A program made the position numbers and the translations under genes. From contig NC_055999.1 in assembly GCF_018446385.1 (NCBI RefSeq), positions 78,507,859-78,571,858 of the forward strand: DNA of 64,000 bases, given 5' to 3'. Below, one piece after another: positions 1-11,682 of this stretch; the stretch's first letter is position 1; each line of letters begins with the position of its first letter. This DNA is from Zingiber officinale (lineage: Eukaryota; Streptophyta; Magnoliopsida; Zingiberales; Zingiberaceae). A model generated the notes under the pieces. It did no database searches and was not told where the DNA came from. It worked only from the letters and a program-made list of their open reading frames with translations.

Positions 1-99
1 TTTTGGATGCGGGTTGTCCTCTCTTTTGTGCCATTTTTCTACATATTTGCGTTCTTTAAGTATCAAATTGTGTATAACACAGTTCACATTGATTTGTAG

Positions 100-1586
100 G
101 TTGATTGAGCAATGCTGGAGTCATGACCCTAAAGAGAGACCAGCTTTTAGTGAAATAATTGATAGGTTGTGCCACATACATAGCAACATTGGTCACAAAC
201 ACTCAAAGGTATGCCTTAAGAGTTACATCATGCATTTTTGAGGAATAAACTTCCAAATTAACCTAACTTGGCCATTAACTCACGTTATTCTACATGGTTA
301 CACTTACAATGCTCTTGAAATGGTGAATTGATAGGTACTCTTCCCTCACATATATTGAATTATGCAACGCATGATGTTTCGTGTAAATATTCAAACATTG
401 GTCTGATACTGGCACATACGTTAACATCTAGCAATAAAAACAATGGTAGACTTATCCAGTAAGTTTCCATTTGTGATATGGATATAGGGACACAACAAAA
501 ATTATAACTATGATCAACTAAGGTTGTGATGTATTGCTTCGCTAGGCTGGCTTGAATTGAAGTTAGGGAAGCTGATACTAAAACTAGAAACCTTTATACC
601 AATTACCTAAAACCCAAAACATGGACCCAATAACTATATACCTCATCCTTTCCAGTCTTGCAATGCTGGAATTAAGGATCTGTTCCAACTGCCCCTGTTT
701 CTTGCTATCCGCATCTTCTTGCTTCACCTCTAACTATACCTGATACACCCCACCTTAGACTCATAATTGCCTTGGACGCATGATCACCTTGGACCCATGA
801 AAGATCTCTCCTTAACCTCGAAATGAATTTCCTAAGATTTAATTGAATTTTTCATGATAACTAATGGGCTGATTGCTTGGGTGGAAGATGTAACGCAGAT
901 GAGGAAAAGTGAAAAAAAAAAAGAAAGATGTACATAAATAATGAAGCTTTATCTGAATTTTTATTAGCCTTTCTCTTCTCTCTTTCATATCTTCCAAGTA
1001 TTTAGACTCTATTTCAAGGTTTTTTATGTCGACTCTCCATTCCTCTTCATGACAACAATTTATAGATAACATGAACTCTCATCACTCTCCTCATTTTTTT
1101 CTCAAAGCTCTGTTCTTGGTTCTCTTGGATACAAAGATATTATTCATGTATTTCTTCCTCGTATGAGAGTTGTATATGGAGCCTTGTATGAGAAGAGTGA
1201 ATCAAATTCTCAGGACAACTGTGGGCTTGCCTCTACCAAGCTATTTTTTCATCTCCTCTTCTTATTTATAATTGTCCAAATTTCACTTGATAAAATGCCA
1301 TTGCATGTCGATTTCACTTTCACATTGTAAATAATCTAATCGCTAGAAGATTATTTCCCAGACTTTTGTTGAACAATTTTCTGTTTTCAACTAATTTCTT
1401 GTTTATTAGAGAACTAAATCCTAGAAGACCATCAAGCTGTGTCATCTATAACTCATTATTCTGTTCCACTGTATCTTTTTTCACCAGGCGGGAATTTTTA
1501 GTTGTTGCCAGAATTTGAACCTCTGGAAGAAGGATAGCTCTAATTCTAGCGGCTACTCATCCCATTCATCTGATTCAAGTTTCTGA
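100..1586 (+). CDS. C-terminal exons of a TKL (Raf/ILK-type) protein kinase, 5' part outside window
   Basis: Two exons can be read in one frame. Exon 100-208 follows a TTTGTAG acceptor, ends at AAAG|GTATGC and encodes LIEQCWSHDPKERPAFSEII and onward. The CW(x)n-RP pattern is subdomain XI at the end of a tyrosine-kinase-like plant kinase domain (Raf-like MAPKKK or integrin-linked-kinase type). Exon 1488-1586 follows a TTTTTTCACCAG acceptor and is in the same phase. It encodes CCQNLNLWKKDSS and a serine-rich tail, then TGA at 1584-1586. A CFQNLEAMWKKD-like tail after the domain is familiar from ILK/VIK-type plant kinases. The catalytic core lies left of the window, so the exact subfamily is inferred. 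The intron between the exons is 1,279 bp. Junction sequences and the conserved tail support the model; no transcript was available. Confidence 0.75.
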
Positions 1587-2000
1587 ATTGAACAACAAAC
1601 TCTTGTATGATTCGACACGAGGCAACTATATATTGAAGAAATCTACAACCTCTCCAGACAAATATTGGCCTTACAACATGGATACCTCCTGTTCAGATGG
1701 CCCTGCTGATGGTTATTGAGCAAACATCATATACAAATGATACTAGAACGCCAAATATTTTGTATAAGAAATTGTGTATGGATTTGAAGTTTTTGTATTT
1801 GCAAGAATAGTATCTTTTTTTTTTAGTATCTTCTTTACACATTCGTTTTTTTTTCTTTTTCAAAAACATGTTATTCCACAAATTGTTATGCTTTTTGGTT
1901 CCTTTGTGAAGAGAGATTCTTGTTCATACGATCTAAATTTATGGGATTCTGTGGTATTTATCATAACAGCTATGGGTTATTCCTTATCCAACAATTGCAG

Positions 2001-2055
2001 GGATCAGCATCTACTCAAGATCTGGAACAACAAGAGGTTACTTGATTCGATGAAG
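2001..2055 (+). other. Possible spliced exon of unknown ownership
   Basis: A pyrimidine-rich stretch ends in TTGCAG at 2000, and a 55-bp segment then ends at GAAG|GTATGG. Both junctions look good. The segment is open in more than one frame and has no recognised protein signature. It could be an alternative 3' exon of the kinase upstream or a 5'UTR exon of the HVA22 gene downstream. The rest of 1587-2365 holds only 3'UTR-like and 5'UTR-like sequence. Confidence 0.25.
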
Positions 2056-2365
2056 GTATGGAATATGTTTCTGATTATTCTGTTTTATCAGCAATTCAAT
2101 TTCTCTTTTAGATCTTTTCCAAAATTCATTCCACTTACTTTTCTTCCCCATTCCTTGCCTTTCCTGCTCCTTTCTCCCTGCTTTTCTTGACCACAGAGCA
2201 AAGTAAAGGAGACCTTGAACCCTGACCACAGTTAGATACTTGTCTTATTTGCAACTCTCATTGAAACCTCCTTAAGATCATCACTTGCTCCTCATCTATT
2301 CCACCCTTCACCAACTTTCATCTTAAGCTCAATCAATCTATCCTTCTTGGAGTAATAGAATCATC

Positions 2366-3199
2366 ATGGGTGTTCTAGTTGCCGCAGCTAAGCATCTCGA
2401 CACATTAATCGGGTATTGTGGGTGCATCACTCGAATGCATGTTTATAGAGTTTGGTTAATCGATACATGTTCCTGCAAATCTGACAGTTTGTGCTTGGTT
2501 TCTTCTGTGCATCAGCCCAGCAGTGATGCTGCTTTATCCTCTGTAAGTGGCAAAACCACCGCTATTAGCTCAAATCATCATACAACATGAACTAACTGGT
2601 GTTGTTCTATTAGATATGCGTCGATGCGCGCAATCGAGAGCCCTTCTCTGGTGGATGACCAGCAATGGCTGACCTACTGGGTGATCTATTCACTCATAAC
2701 TCTCTTTGAGCTCTCCTCCTGGAAAGTGTTGCACTGGTAATGCTCAAGTCGATCCATAACACGTATCATGTTAAGTTTCGCAACTCAAGTTGTTGTTTCA
2801 CATTTGACAGGTTTCCTCTTTGGCCCTACATGAAGCTTGTGTTCTGCTTGTGGCTGGTGCTCCCTATGTTCAATGGAGCAGCCTACATTTACGAAAACCA
2901 TGTTCGAAGGTACTTCAGACTGGGGAGATATGTAAGCCAAAAGTATCCCGCGCAGCAAAGAGTTGTGCAAATGGCAAGCCTAGATGCTAGGAAATCGGTC
3001 GAACAGTTTATTGACACCTATGGGCCGCAAAGTTTGGAACGAGTCGTCAAAGCAGTAAGAAATAGCTGATGTTTTAGTATTGTTGTCGTTACGATCCACT
3101 TAGATGAAAGAATTTAGGGATTAACGGATCATGATGTTCACGATATCTGATTCAAAATTCTTGTTGGTGCAGGCTGAAAGGGAAGCAAGGAAACACTAA
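2366..3199 (+). CDS. HVA22-like protein (TB2/DP1/REEP family), complete, 5 exons
   Basis: Exons are 2366-2412, 2516-2542, 2614-2736, 2811-3054 and 3173-3199. All have GT-AG junctions and sum to 468 bp (155 residues plus stop). The 27-bp second exon supplies the family motif PAVMLLYPL. Exon 3 continues YASMRAIESPSLVDDQQWLT and the hydrophobic segment YWVIYSLITLFEL. Exon 4 carries WPYMKLVFCLWLVLPMFNGA and the conserved SLDARKSVEQFI. The end AEREARKH matches the charged tail of the HVA22 f/c-type subgroup. HVA22/REEP proteins are ER membrane proteins with hairpin segments that shape tubular ER. Plant members are often ABA- or stress-responsive and have been linked to vesicle traffic. Length is normal for this subgroup. 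The start is the only in-frame ATG before the domain. The subgroup letter is inferred. Confidence 0.93.
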
Positions 3200-3962
3200 A
3201 TTGCATTGAAGAATCTATTTATGTAGACAAAAATATATTAAACAAATTTCAAATCTCTCTTGGAAAAAATTTATTCACCTTGTATTAATTGGAGTATTGT
3301 AATTGATTCTAATGTAAATATTTTGTGTACAAGTTCAATCCATGACTTGATAATCAAATATTTTCGATATCACCCTCACTTTATGTCTATTTGGATTTGA
3401 AATATATCATAAAATTATAAAATTAGCATCACATAAACTCTTTGTTACTTGGATAATGCGACTAGATCCAACCTAACCAAATCTTTTATCATGTTATATT
3501 TCATATCGATACAAAAATGATATTCAACACTAAGAGCCCTTATCAAATCATTGCCATAAATTCGATGTAAGATAAAACAGTCCAATGCTACAACATAAGA
3601 AACAAAGGATGTACTATGTGACTTCGCAATGAGATAACCAACTACATCCCAACAATGGCAGACCTAGAAATTGAACTCTATTAGGGCTAAAAAAGAACCC
3701 GGGCTTATAGTGGGTTGATGATAGAATTTAATCCCAATCTAATAAGGGAAATTGACTTTAAAAATTGAAGATGATATAGTAAATAATTAAAAAATTAAAA
3801 TGATATCTGGTGGGGTCCTTGGGCTACCGCCCGAGTACATCAATGCCTCCCTTGCATCCCAACATATATGACAAGCATTTGACAAATTACAATTCACTCT
3901 CCAAGATTCTATAGAAGAAGTTTCACTTGTGTAAGCAAATTCAAAGAGAAGTTGTTTGAGCT
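3200..3962. other. Intergenic, no gene seen
   Basis: AT-rich 3' flank of the HVA22 gene, then unique-looking sequence down to the S40 gene that is read toward it from the other strand. Only short unsupported ORFs are present. No repeat termini or target duplications were found. Confidence 0.5.
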
Positions 3963-4086
3963 CTAGAAAGACTAATTGCATTTATTGAAGTTACATTGTT
4001 TTAGATTTCTAAAAATCCAGTCATCTAGAAAGACTAATTGCATTTATTGAAGTTACATTGTTTTAGATTTCTAAAAATCCAGTCAT
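3963..4086. repeat. 62-bp perfect tandem duplication over the 3' end of the S40 gene
   Basis: Positions 3963-4024 and 4025-4086 are two head-to-tail copies of a 62-bp unit starting CTAGAAAGACTAATTG and ending CCAGTCAT. They look identical. The copy at 4025-4086 contains the last codons (MTGFLEI) and stop of the minus-strand S40 gene, so the second copy is a duplicate of that gene end lying in its 3'UTR. Identity suggests a recent slippage event, or an assembly artefact. Confidence 0.95.
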
Positions 4087-4476
4087 CCTTAGAATGGAAT
4101 CTCTAACTCTTGCAAGATTCCGATCTTTGTGTGGTCTCTGATAGTAGAAGGAGCAATCCATGTTGCTGACGATTCTTCGAGCTATAACAATATGCGGTGG
4201 AATCATTCTTTTTGTGCTTCCATCGATGTTTTCATCTTCATCATCGTCTGATCCACAATGGAGTGAGTCGCCAACATGCACCAAACTTAGCTTATGAGGA
4301 ATACTAACTTGAGTTCTCGAAGGGATCATGATCGGGTTAGATGATTTTCGATGAGATTGAAACTCCAATGGGCTTGACTTGGGACCAATGAATAATTTTT
4401 CTCGGGAATCATACTCGGGCCATAAGATGTCTACCTCCGAGAACTCTTCATCCATCACAATGGGTCTCATAATCAT
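4063..4476 (-). CDS. Senescence regulator S40 family protein (DUF584), single exon
   Basis: The 137-residue intronless ORF has the three conserved parts of the S40/DUF584 family. The N-terminal acidic block is EEFSEVDILWPEYDSRE. A middle VSIPHKLSLVH follows an SR-rich stretch. The C-terminus is MIPPHIVIARR, a charged linker, then DRNLARVRDSILRMTGFLE, where LxRVRxxxLxxTGFLE is the family signature. S40 proteins are small nuclear plant proteins tied to leaf senescence and to stress or pathogen response; their biochemical activity is not established. The first ATG is at 4476, and an in-frame ATG at 4455 gives MDEEFSEV, closer to the usual family start, so either could be used. A TATA-like box lies 34 bp upstream of the first ATG. 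The gene faces the HVA22 gene tail to tail. Its 3' end is duplicated in tandem. Confidence 0.9.
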   Translation of the reverse strand: MIMRPIVMDEEFSEVDILWPEYDSREKLFIGPKSSPLEFQSHRKSSNPIMIPSRTQVSIPHKLSLVHVGDSLHCGSDDDEDENIDGSTKRMIPPHIVIARRIVSNMDCSFYYQRPHKDRNLARVRDSILRMTGFLEI

Positions 4477-4509
4477 AACTAGTATACGAGGAGAAAATGA
4501 AAGATGAAG

Positions 4510-4517
4510 TATTTATA
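4510..4517 (-). promoter_or_regulatory. TATA box of the S40 gene
   Basis: TATAAATA reads on the minus strand 34-55 bp upstream of the two candidate ATGs. This would leave a very short 5'UTR before the first ATG, which favours use of the second ATG at 4455. Confidence 0.5.
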
Positions 4518-4861
4518 GATATTTGTTTCTTGGCTAAGTAAGTTACTTAGGAAGCTTTATGAGCACACTTGCTAGCCAAAATGTTAATTGATGTTATGAA
4601 TTTGGCGTGGAAGCCACCATCATCCTTTCTTAAGGTTTCCATATATTCCACTTGGACCCCCAAATATAATATTATAATAAGATAAACTATTGAAGAAGCT
4701 TCAATTTTTTTAAAATAATAATAAAAGTTGACTTGTGTTTTTAGAGTTAGCTTGGAGAATGTACTTACTACTTTATTGGGGAAAAAAATTAAAAAGCATC
4801 TTAAATTATATAAATTATTAAAAGACCATTTCTTAAAAAAATAAATCAAATGAGCCTTTTT

Positions 4862-5441
4862 ATAATTTTATCTCAAAAATATCCATAGATCCACATTGTT
4901 ATTGGAGCTATCTAGTAACTACTATAATATATTTATTTAAGGTGAGTTTAAGATTTAGAATTTAGTATTTATATAGTGTAGAAGCTACTAATAACTACCA
5001 CAATGTGTATAAGCTACTTAGTAGCTAGCTACTAAAACATGTTTAGTATGAATTTAAAACTTAGAGTTTATGATTTAAAGTTTAAATTCTCTGAACTCTA
5101 TTATAGTAAAATACTATTTACCAACTTAGTCAAAATTATTTAACTTTATCAAAATCACTTTAAAATAATTGTAGAAGCTATTATGTAGCTACTATAATCC
5201 TAAATCTTAAATTTTAAACCTTAAACTCACCCTAAACATATTGTAGCCGTTATTGGTAAATTCTACACGTTATAGCAACTAATGAGCAGTATCTATATAT
5301 TGTAGCAGCTACTTGATAGCTTCTATACGATATAAACCCTAAATATCAAATCATGAACTCACTTTAAATACATTGTAAAAGCTAGTGGATAACTTCTACA
5401 ATGATATATTTGATCTAAGGATATTTTCAAAATAAAATCAT
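4862..5441. mobile_element. Fold-back MITE, about 580 bp, 30-bp imperfect terminal inverted repeats
   Basis: The left end (4862-4891, with TCTCAAAAATATCCATAGATC) is the imperfect reverse complement of the right end (5412-5441, with GATCTAAGGATATTTTCAAAA). The interior carries many AGCTACT/AGTAGCT words and inverted segments such as CTTAAACTCACC against AGTGAGTTTAAG, so most of it could fold on itself. No coding capacity is present. Target-site duplications are not clear in the AT-rich flanks, so the superfamily is undetermined. Confidence 0.7.
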
Positions 5442-6084
5442 GGAAAGAGCGACAATTTGATTTTTTTTTTTTTTTTTTTGAAAAAGGGCGCCTATATGGT
5501 GTTTCTCTTAATTTAGACGCCCTTTTGATTTTTTTTTCCCATCTTTGTTTCCTTGAAAAAAAAATCCATTAGTAATAATTGATCAACATAAATAAGTAGT
5601 TATTATTATTTGCAATTGATCTATCTGTGAACGTTGACAAGTAAATTACTGATGAGTTGACTCTATTACCAACTTAATTGTCAATCGTCGAATAATAACA
5701 AAAATGATGACGTGATTGGGAGTCTGGACGAAGGTTAACAAGAAACAGAGGGTTAGAATGATGGCCAGGTATTCCCCGCACTCAAGTGAAAGGATGTAGA
5801 AGATAAGTATTATAGTTTTGATGTACATAAATGTGCGTATATATATCTGGATACCAGAAAAGATTACCTTTCATAAGGAGACCACGTACCTTTTCTTTCA
5901 ATTCTAATCCCTTTCCATATTATCATTATTTAATTCCTTAAATAATGCGAGACTTGTTCATGTCGCTACTTTTTTACTGAAATAATTTGATATTTGCCTG
6001 ATGATTATCCTTTTCTTGAAATAATCTGAGATTTACACGATAATTTATTCTTTTCCTGAAATGGTCCCACATTCCGTGTCACAA
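5442..6084. other. Intergenic, AT-rich, small inverted repeat
   Basis: A poly-T run of about 20 bases is followed by a short hairpin, AAAAGGGCG near 5481 against CGCCCTTTT near 5518. This may be the core of another small MITE. No gene was recognised up to 6084. Confidence 0.4.
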
Positions 6085-6217
6085 AGAGGCTAAGAAGCCA
6101 AGGAGGCATTGATCTGAGAGTATGGAGTTGGGAGGCTAAGGAGCCAGGAGGTCCGAAAGGCTGGATCCAGGAGGCTAAGGAGTCGGGAGTCTAGAGTCGG
6201 AAGGCTAAGGAGTTGGA
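6085..6217. repeat. G/A-rich minisatellite, left half (split by copia element)
   Basis: Degenerate copies of words like AGGCTAAGGAG, GGGAGGTCC and GTCGGAAGGC recur irregularly. The same array resumes at 10705-10803 beyond the copia element. The two halves were one array before the insertion. Confidence 0.75.
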
Positions 6218-6364
6218 TATTAGGGAATAACTATTATTAGAAAATACTTATTTCCTAGTATTTTATGTGTTTTCTTATTTTATGTGTTTTCCTATTTTAC
6301 ACTTGTAATGATATTTATATATCACATGTTATCATAATAAAGTTTGTGAATTCTAACGTCAACA
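6218..6364 (+). repeat. 5' LTR of the copia element
   Basis: It ends in CAACA immediately before the primer site. It contains a local repeat of ATTTTATGTGTTTTC that the right LTR has once, which explains the length difference. The left terminus has drifted from the expected TG. Confidence 0.8.
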
Positions 6365-9300
6365 TGGTATCAGACCACTAAGTTTTACAACAACCTTTTT
6401 TTCTTTTCTCCACAATACCCACCGATCACCTTCTACAATGGTTGCCGCTAACGACATCACTTGTCGACTATCTCTCACAAATACTCCTAATTCACCTTCT
6501 ACCTTGTGGTTCTCAACGTTAATGCTCAGACACCATTAAAACTCACCACCTCCAATTACTCTGCTTGGCGCTTATAGTTCACGTCTCTTCTATTCAAATA
6601 TGATTTACTGGGATTTATTGATTGCTCATGTCCCTACCCCCCTGCGCAGATAATGCCTATAGACTCCACGCTCCCTCAGGTGAATCCTGATTATACTCTC
6701 TAGCTCTGTCAGGATTAACTTCTCCTCAACGGTATTATAGGTTCGATGTCTTCTACTTTTGTGCAGTTTATTTCTTCATCAATTTCATTTAGAGATACAT
6801 GATAGACGCTAGAGAGAACGTACGCTGCTTCCTCACGTGGTAGAATTATGACTCATCGTTAAAATCTTACCATCCCTCAACAGGATAACAGATCTATCAC
6901 TGATTATATGCAAGACATGAAAAGAAATATTGACGCTCTTGCGCTTATGAATGTCAAAGTTGACTTTGATGAGCTCTCCATTCATGTCTTGAATGGTCTT
7001 AGCCAAGATTACTGTTATATTTCACATGCTTTGCAAGTTCATGACGTCCTTATTACCTTTGATGAGCTATTCTAGCAACTCCTCAGCTATAAAGCTCAGT
7101 TAAAAGTCTCGACATCATCTCCATCTTTGACGCCAATGACTACTCTTGTGGCTCCAATAGAGAATTCTCGTAATCAGTATTCAAACTATCATAGTGGTCA
7201 CCAGTAAGTTCCATCGATGTTCCATCAGTCACGCCTGTCTACTCTAGGGCTATTTGTGTGTCCTCCTGCACATCCAATTATGTCCAGTCCCAATCGTTAT
7301 CTTGGGCACTATCAGATCTATGGTGTCCAAGGTCACTCTGCTCGCTAGTGTGGTCATATGACTGCCTTGATGCTTACTCTGTTTCCGCTGGCTCCTCCGC
7401 GTGCTCCGTGTCTCGCGTGTAGTGCATCGTTTATGAACACTGCCGTTCATTTTACACCTCTGTTTGATTCTTGGGAATGGGTGGTTGACTCTGGTGCCTC
7501 TCATCATGTCACCACTGATCTCACTATTCTCTTGTTTCATAAGCCTTACTCGGAGAATGATAGCATCATCATTGGTGATAGTTCTGGACTACCCATTACC
7601 CACACTGGTTCTTTCTATTTCTCCACTCCATCTTTGCCTTTAGTTTTCTCCAGTATTTTATTTGTGTCATCTATGTCAAAAAATTTAATTTCTGTCACTA
7701 CACTTTGTGCTACTAATCTTATTACATTTCTTTTCTTTGATTCCTATTTTTAGGTGTTGGATAGTCGTATGGGGGTGACACGGTTAGTGAGGTCCATAGA
7801 GATGGTTTCTATTATTGGCCAAAATTTGTGTCTACGCTATCATCCTCTTCCGTCTTTTCTGTGTCTGTCTCATCATCTATTTCCTTATGGCATAGCCATC
7901 TAGGTCATCGGACATTAGGTGTTTTGTAATATTTTTTTGTTATCCTTGGATCTTTTATTTATTAAGGATACTTTGTCTAATTTTTCATGCACTTCGTACA
8001 ATATTAATAAGCGTCATAAGTTGTCATTTCATAAATCTAGTATTTCATCTCGTGCTCCTTTAGATATTATCTTTTTTGATGTTTTAACATCTCCTATACA
8101 TCATTTAATGGACTCAAATATTATGTTATCTTTGTTGATAATTTTACGAAGTATATATGACTTTATCCCTTATGCATAAAATGGATGTATACTCTACCCT
8201 TATTGTATTTAAAACTCTTGTTGAAAATTGGTTCCCGATGACTATCAAAACACTCTTCACTTACAATGGTGGTGAATTCTTAGTCTTTCGCTCCTTTCTT
8301 ACTACTCATGGTATTAGTTACCTTATTACTCCTCTACACACTTCTGAATACAATGGATACTTTGAATGTCGTAATCGTCATATAGTCAAAACTAATCTCA
8401 CTTTGTTACACAGAACATCTATTCCACTCACTTTTTGGCCTTATGTCTTTGCTGCGCAGTCTATTTGATTAACAGCATGCCTAATGTCAATTTTTCTCAC
8501 ATGTCCTTTTTTGAAAAATTATTCACCACCATTTCTGATCTTTCTAAGCTTCAAGTTTTTAGGTGTCTATGTTTTCTGTGGTTGCGCCCCTACTCTCACC
8601 ACAAGCTTGGTCACAAGTCAACTTTCTGTGTTCTTAGCTATTCTTTCACCCAGAGTGTCTTCCTGTGCTATGATGTAGCTTTCAAAAGAGCCTTTGTATC
8701 TCATCATGTTAAGTTTGTGAAGTATGTTTTTCCATTTGTCGTCACTTCCTCCTTGGATTCCATAGTAATAAACATTGACTTTGAGCTTCTACCGCACCAG
8801 TCCTCTCATAGGACCCTCTGGCCTCGGTGCTGCAACCTGCCACTAGTCGTAGCCGTCCGTAATTGACTTCTTTATCACCGCCATCACTGCTTCCTATTGT
8901 CGGTCCGTCCAAGCTGTCTAGTGGTGACCGACCCTGAGCCCGCCGCCTCTCTATCCCACTCTCGTTTCTCTAAATCAACATCCCATGCAAACTCGCTCTA
9001 AAAATGTCATCTATAAGCCCAATCCAAAGTATTTTTTTTATACTAGCCTTCTACAATCATGTGAACCCTCCTCTGTCACGCAGGCACGCAAAGATTCGAA
9101 TTGGGTATAGGTCATGCATGAAGAGTATGATGCTCTTCTCCGTAATCAGACTTGGATTCTTGTCCCGTCTTTGCCAGACCAAAATCTTGTGGGTAACAGG
9201 TAGGTGTTTCACATTAAGCATAATTTTGATGGCTTAATTGATCGGCACAAGGCTCGTCTTATTGCCAAGGGTTTTCATCAGTATCCTGGTGTTGACTTTC

Positions 9301-10568
9301 ATGATACATTTAGCTCTGTTATTAATCTAGTAACAATAAGTATTGTTCTTAGTCTGGTTGTGAATCGAGGGTGGTGTCTTCGCTAACTTGATGTCAACAA
9401 TACATTTCTTAATGGTCATCTTGTAGAGGAGGTTAACCTTTGGGTATGCGCAATGCTGAGTTTTCGAATCATGTTTGTCATTTGCATAAGGCGTTTTATG
9501 GCCTGAAGCAAGCTCCACACGCTTGGTATTTGGAGCTTCGCACTTTCTTGGTCTCTCTTGGTTTTGTCACATCTTGGACTGACACCTCCTCATTTATTTA
9601 TTTTCAGGATGGTACTATTATATATTTCCTTGTATATGTTGATGATCTAATCATTACAGGGAGTGATGCTTCTTTTGTTGACATCAGAGTATGTAAACTT
9701 CATGTAAAATTTATGATTAAGGATCTTTCCCTCTTTTGCGGTGTTGAGGTTCGCCCAACCTCAAATGATCTTCTCTTGTCTCAGCAAAAGTATGTCACTG
9801 ATCTTCTCTCTAAACACAACATACTTGACTCCAAGCTGATCTCCACTCCTATTACTGCTGGCTCTCATCTTACTTTATATGATGAGTCTTCATTTTTTAT
9901 CTGACTAAGTTCCAACAAGTTGTTGGAGGCTTACAACATCTCTGTATAACTCGTCTTGATATTTCCTTTGCGATCAACAAGCTCTCATAGTTTATGCATG
10001 CTCATTCAGAGACGCATTGAGATGCTATGAAGTGTCTATTTCGGTATCTCAATGATACTATGGATCTTGACATTCGTCTTCTTGTGGATACACCTCTTAC
10101 TCTTCATGGTTTCTCTAATGCATACTAGGTAGGAGATCTAGATGATCGGTGTTCTATGAGTGCGTTTGTTATTTTTTCTGAGTGCTAATCCAATTTTCTG
10201 GAAATCTACCAAACAACACATGGTTGCACGTTCTTCGACTGATGCTGAATATCATGCCATTACCTCTATGACATCTGAGATCCAATCGATTAAGTCACTT
10301 TTGACATACCTGCTTCTTCCTGTGCTATCCACTGATAATTTGGATGCCACCTATCTTTTGGCTCATCCTGTTTTTCACTCTCGGATGAAGCATCTGCAAT
10401 TGATTATCACTTTGTTCATGATTTAGTGCGGGCCTCGGAACTGCGAGTTACTCGTATTCCTACTGAGGATCAGTTGATCGATGCACTTACCAAGTCACTT
10501 TTTTGACCTTTGCCGTTTGCTATTTGCAGTAAGATTGATGTCATTTTTGGGATACCATTTTGAGGAGG

Positions 10569-10704
10569 TGTATTATAAATAATTATTATTAGGAAATACT
10601 TATTTGTTTCCTAGTATTTTATGTGTTTTCCTATTTTAGACTTGTAATGCTATTTATATATCACATGTTATCATTAATAAAGTTTGTGAATTCTATCGTC
10701 AACA
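10569..10704 (+). repeat. 3' LTR of the copia element
   Basis: It starts TGTATTATAAAT after the purine tract and ends CGTCAACA. It carries the same AATAAAGTTTGTGAATTCTA polyadenylation-type stretch as the 5' LTR. Confidence 0.85.
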
Positions 10705-10803
10705 CTGGAAGGCCTGAGAAGTCAGAAGGCTAAGGTGCTAGGAAGACCTGAAGGCAGGAGGCTAAGGAGCTGGGAGGTCCAAGAGTCAGGAGCCGGGAGA
10801 TCA
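10705..10803. repeat. G/A-rich minisatellite, right half
   Basis: Continuation of the AGGCTAAGG / GGGAGGTCC array found at 6085-6217, separated from it by the copia insertion. Confidence 0.75.
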
Positions 10804-11682
10804 AGAAAGTTTGCATATAATAATCAAAATACCTGGAAAAATTATAAAATCCTAAATTAGTATCTTAAATATGATAAGAGTCAAATTAGAAAAGTGTTAC
10901 AAAGTTATGTACCCAAAAAATTTCTTGTTAATCCAATAGGTAAAAATTTATTTTGGGTCCATAGATTTTGCTTAGTCTAAAAATGATTATGCATCTTTTA
11001 TGTTTAGAAATATAAATTTCAATTTCTAAATTAAGTTCATATGCTTACTGTTAATATGTATGTTTGAATTTTTTTCTATTTCTATAATGAAAAATGTCTT
11101 AGTGTTAATTTTTTTCTTCTTCGATTAAAAAAATTATTTTATGAATTTTTTGAAAAGGCATAAGTTAAAACTTAAAATGTTTTAGATATATGTTTCAACG
11201 AGCCTAATTTTTCAGAGAATTATCGTTATATTTTGAATAACGACGAAAATCAGTATGATTTTAAAAAATATTTTTAAATATTTATTTTCGAAAATAATCA
11301 TATCTATTTTAAATATTTTTCAAACAATTCTTCTTTTCAAAATTCTTATCCTAATTTTTTTTATATATAATGATAGATCCCTTAAAATTCTATTTGAAAA
11401 TATTTTTTATAAATTCTTAGATACACAATAAATTTTCTATGAATTACTTACTTAAACCTTATTTTTAAAATAAAAAAAATATTGTGAACTTATCCTTGAA
11501 AAGTTTAATTTTTTAATTATTATGCATTCTGTTCTCAATACTTAGAAAAATTTTAAAATTTTTTAAAAATCTAATTTTAAAATTTAACTTGCAAAAACTA
11601 TGATTCTACACAAAACAAGTTTTTTTAATATTAGAAAATTATTTCTAAAAGTTTTTTTTAACTTCTACTCTTTTAATCCTTA

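Larger units (their letters stand above)
6218..10704 (+). mobile_element. Ty1/copia retrotransposon with short LTRs, broken fossil
   Basis: LTRs of about 147 bp (6218-6364) and 136 bp (10569-10704) share TTTCCTAGTATTTTATGTG and the terminal CGTCAACA. A tRNA-Met type primer site TGGTATCAGA starts at 6365, and a purine tract GAGGAGG precedes the right LTR. Recognisable parts occur in copia order: gag-like region (about 6.44-7.2 kb), protease (VVDSGASHHVTTDL near 7.48 kb), integrase (about 7.9-8.5 kb), reverse transcriptase (LVYVDDLIITG near 9.64 kb) and RNase H (STDAEYHAITS near 10.23 kb). The copy is broken in many places and is an old fossil. Near-match flanks TTGGA and CTGGA suggest the target duplication. 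It sits inside a minisatellite. Confidence 0.93.

Noticed and set aside
1774-2190. 138-residue ORF with hydrophobic stretches
   Set aside because: T-rich noncoding DNA between the kinase and HVA22 genes; no family motif and it overlaps plausible splice sites.
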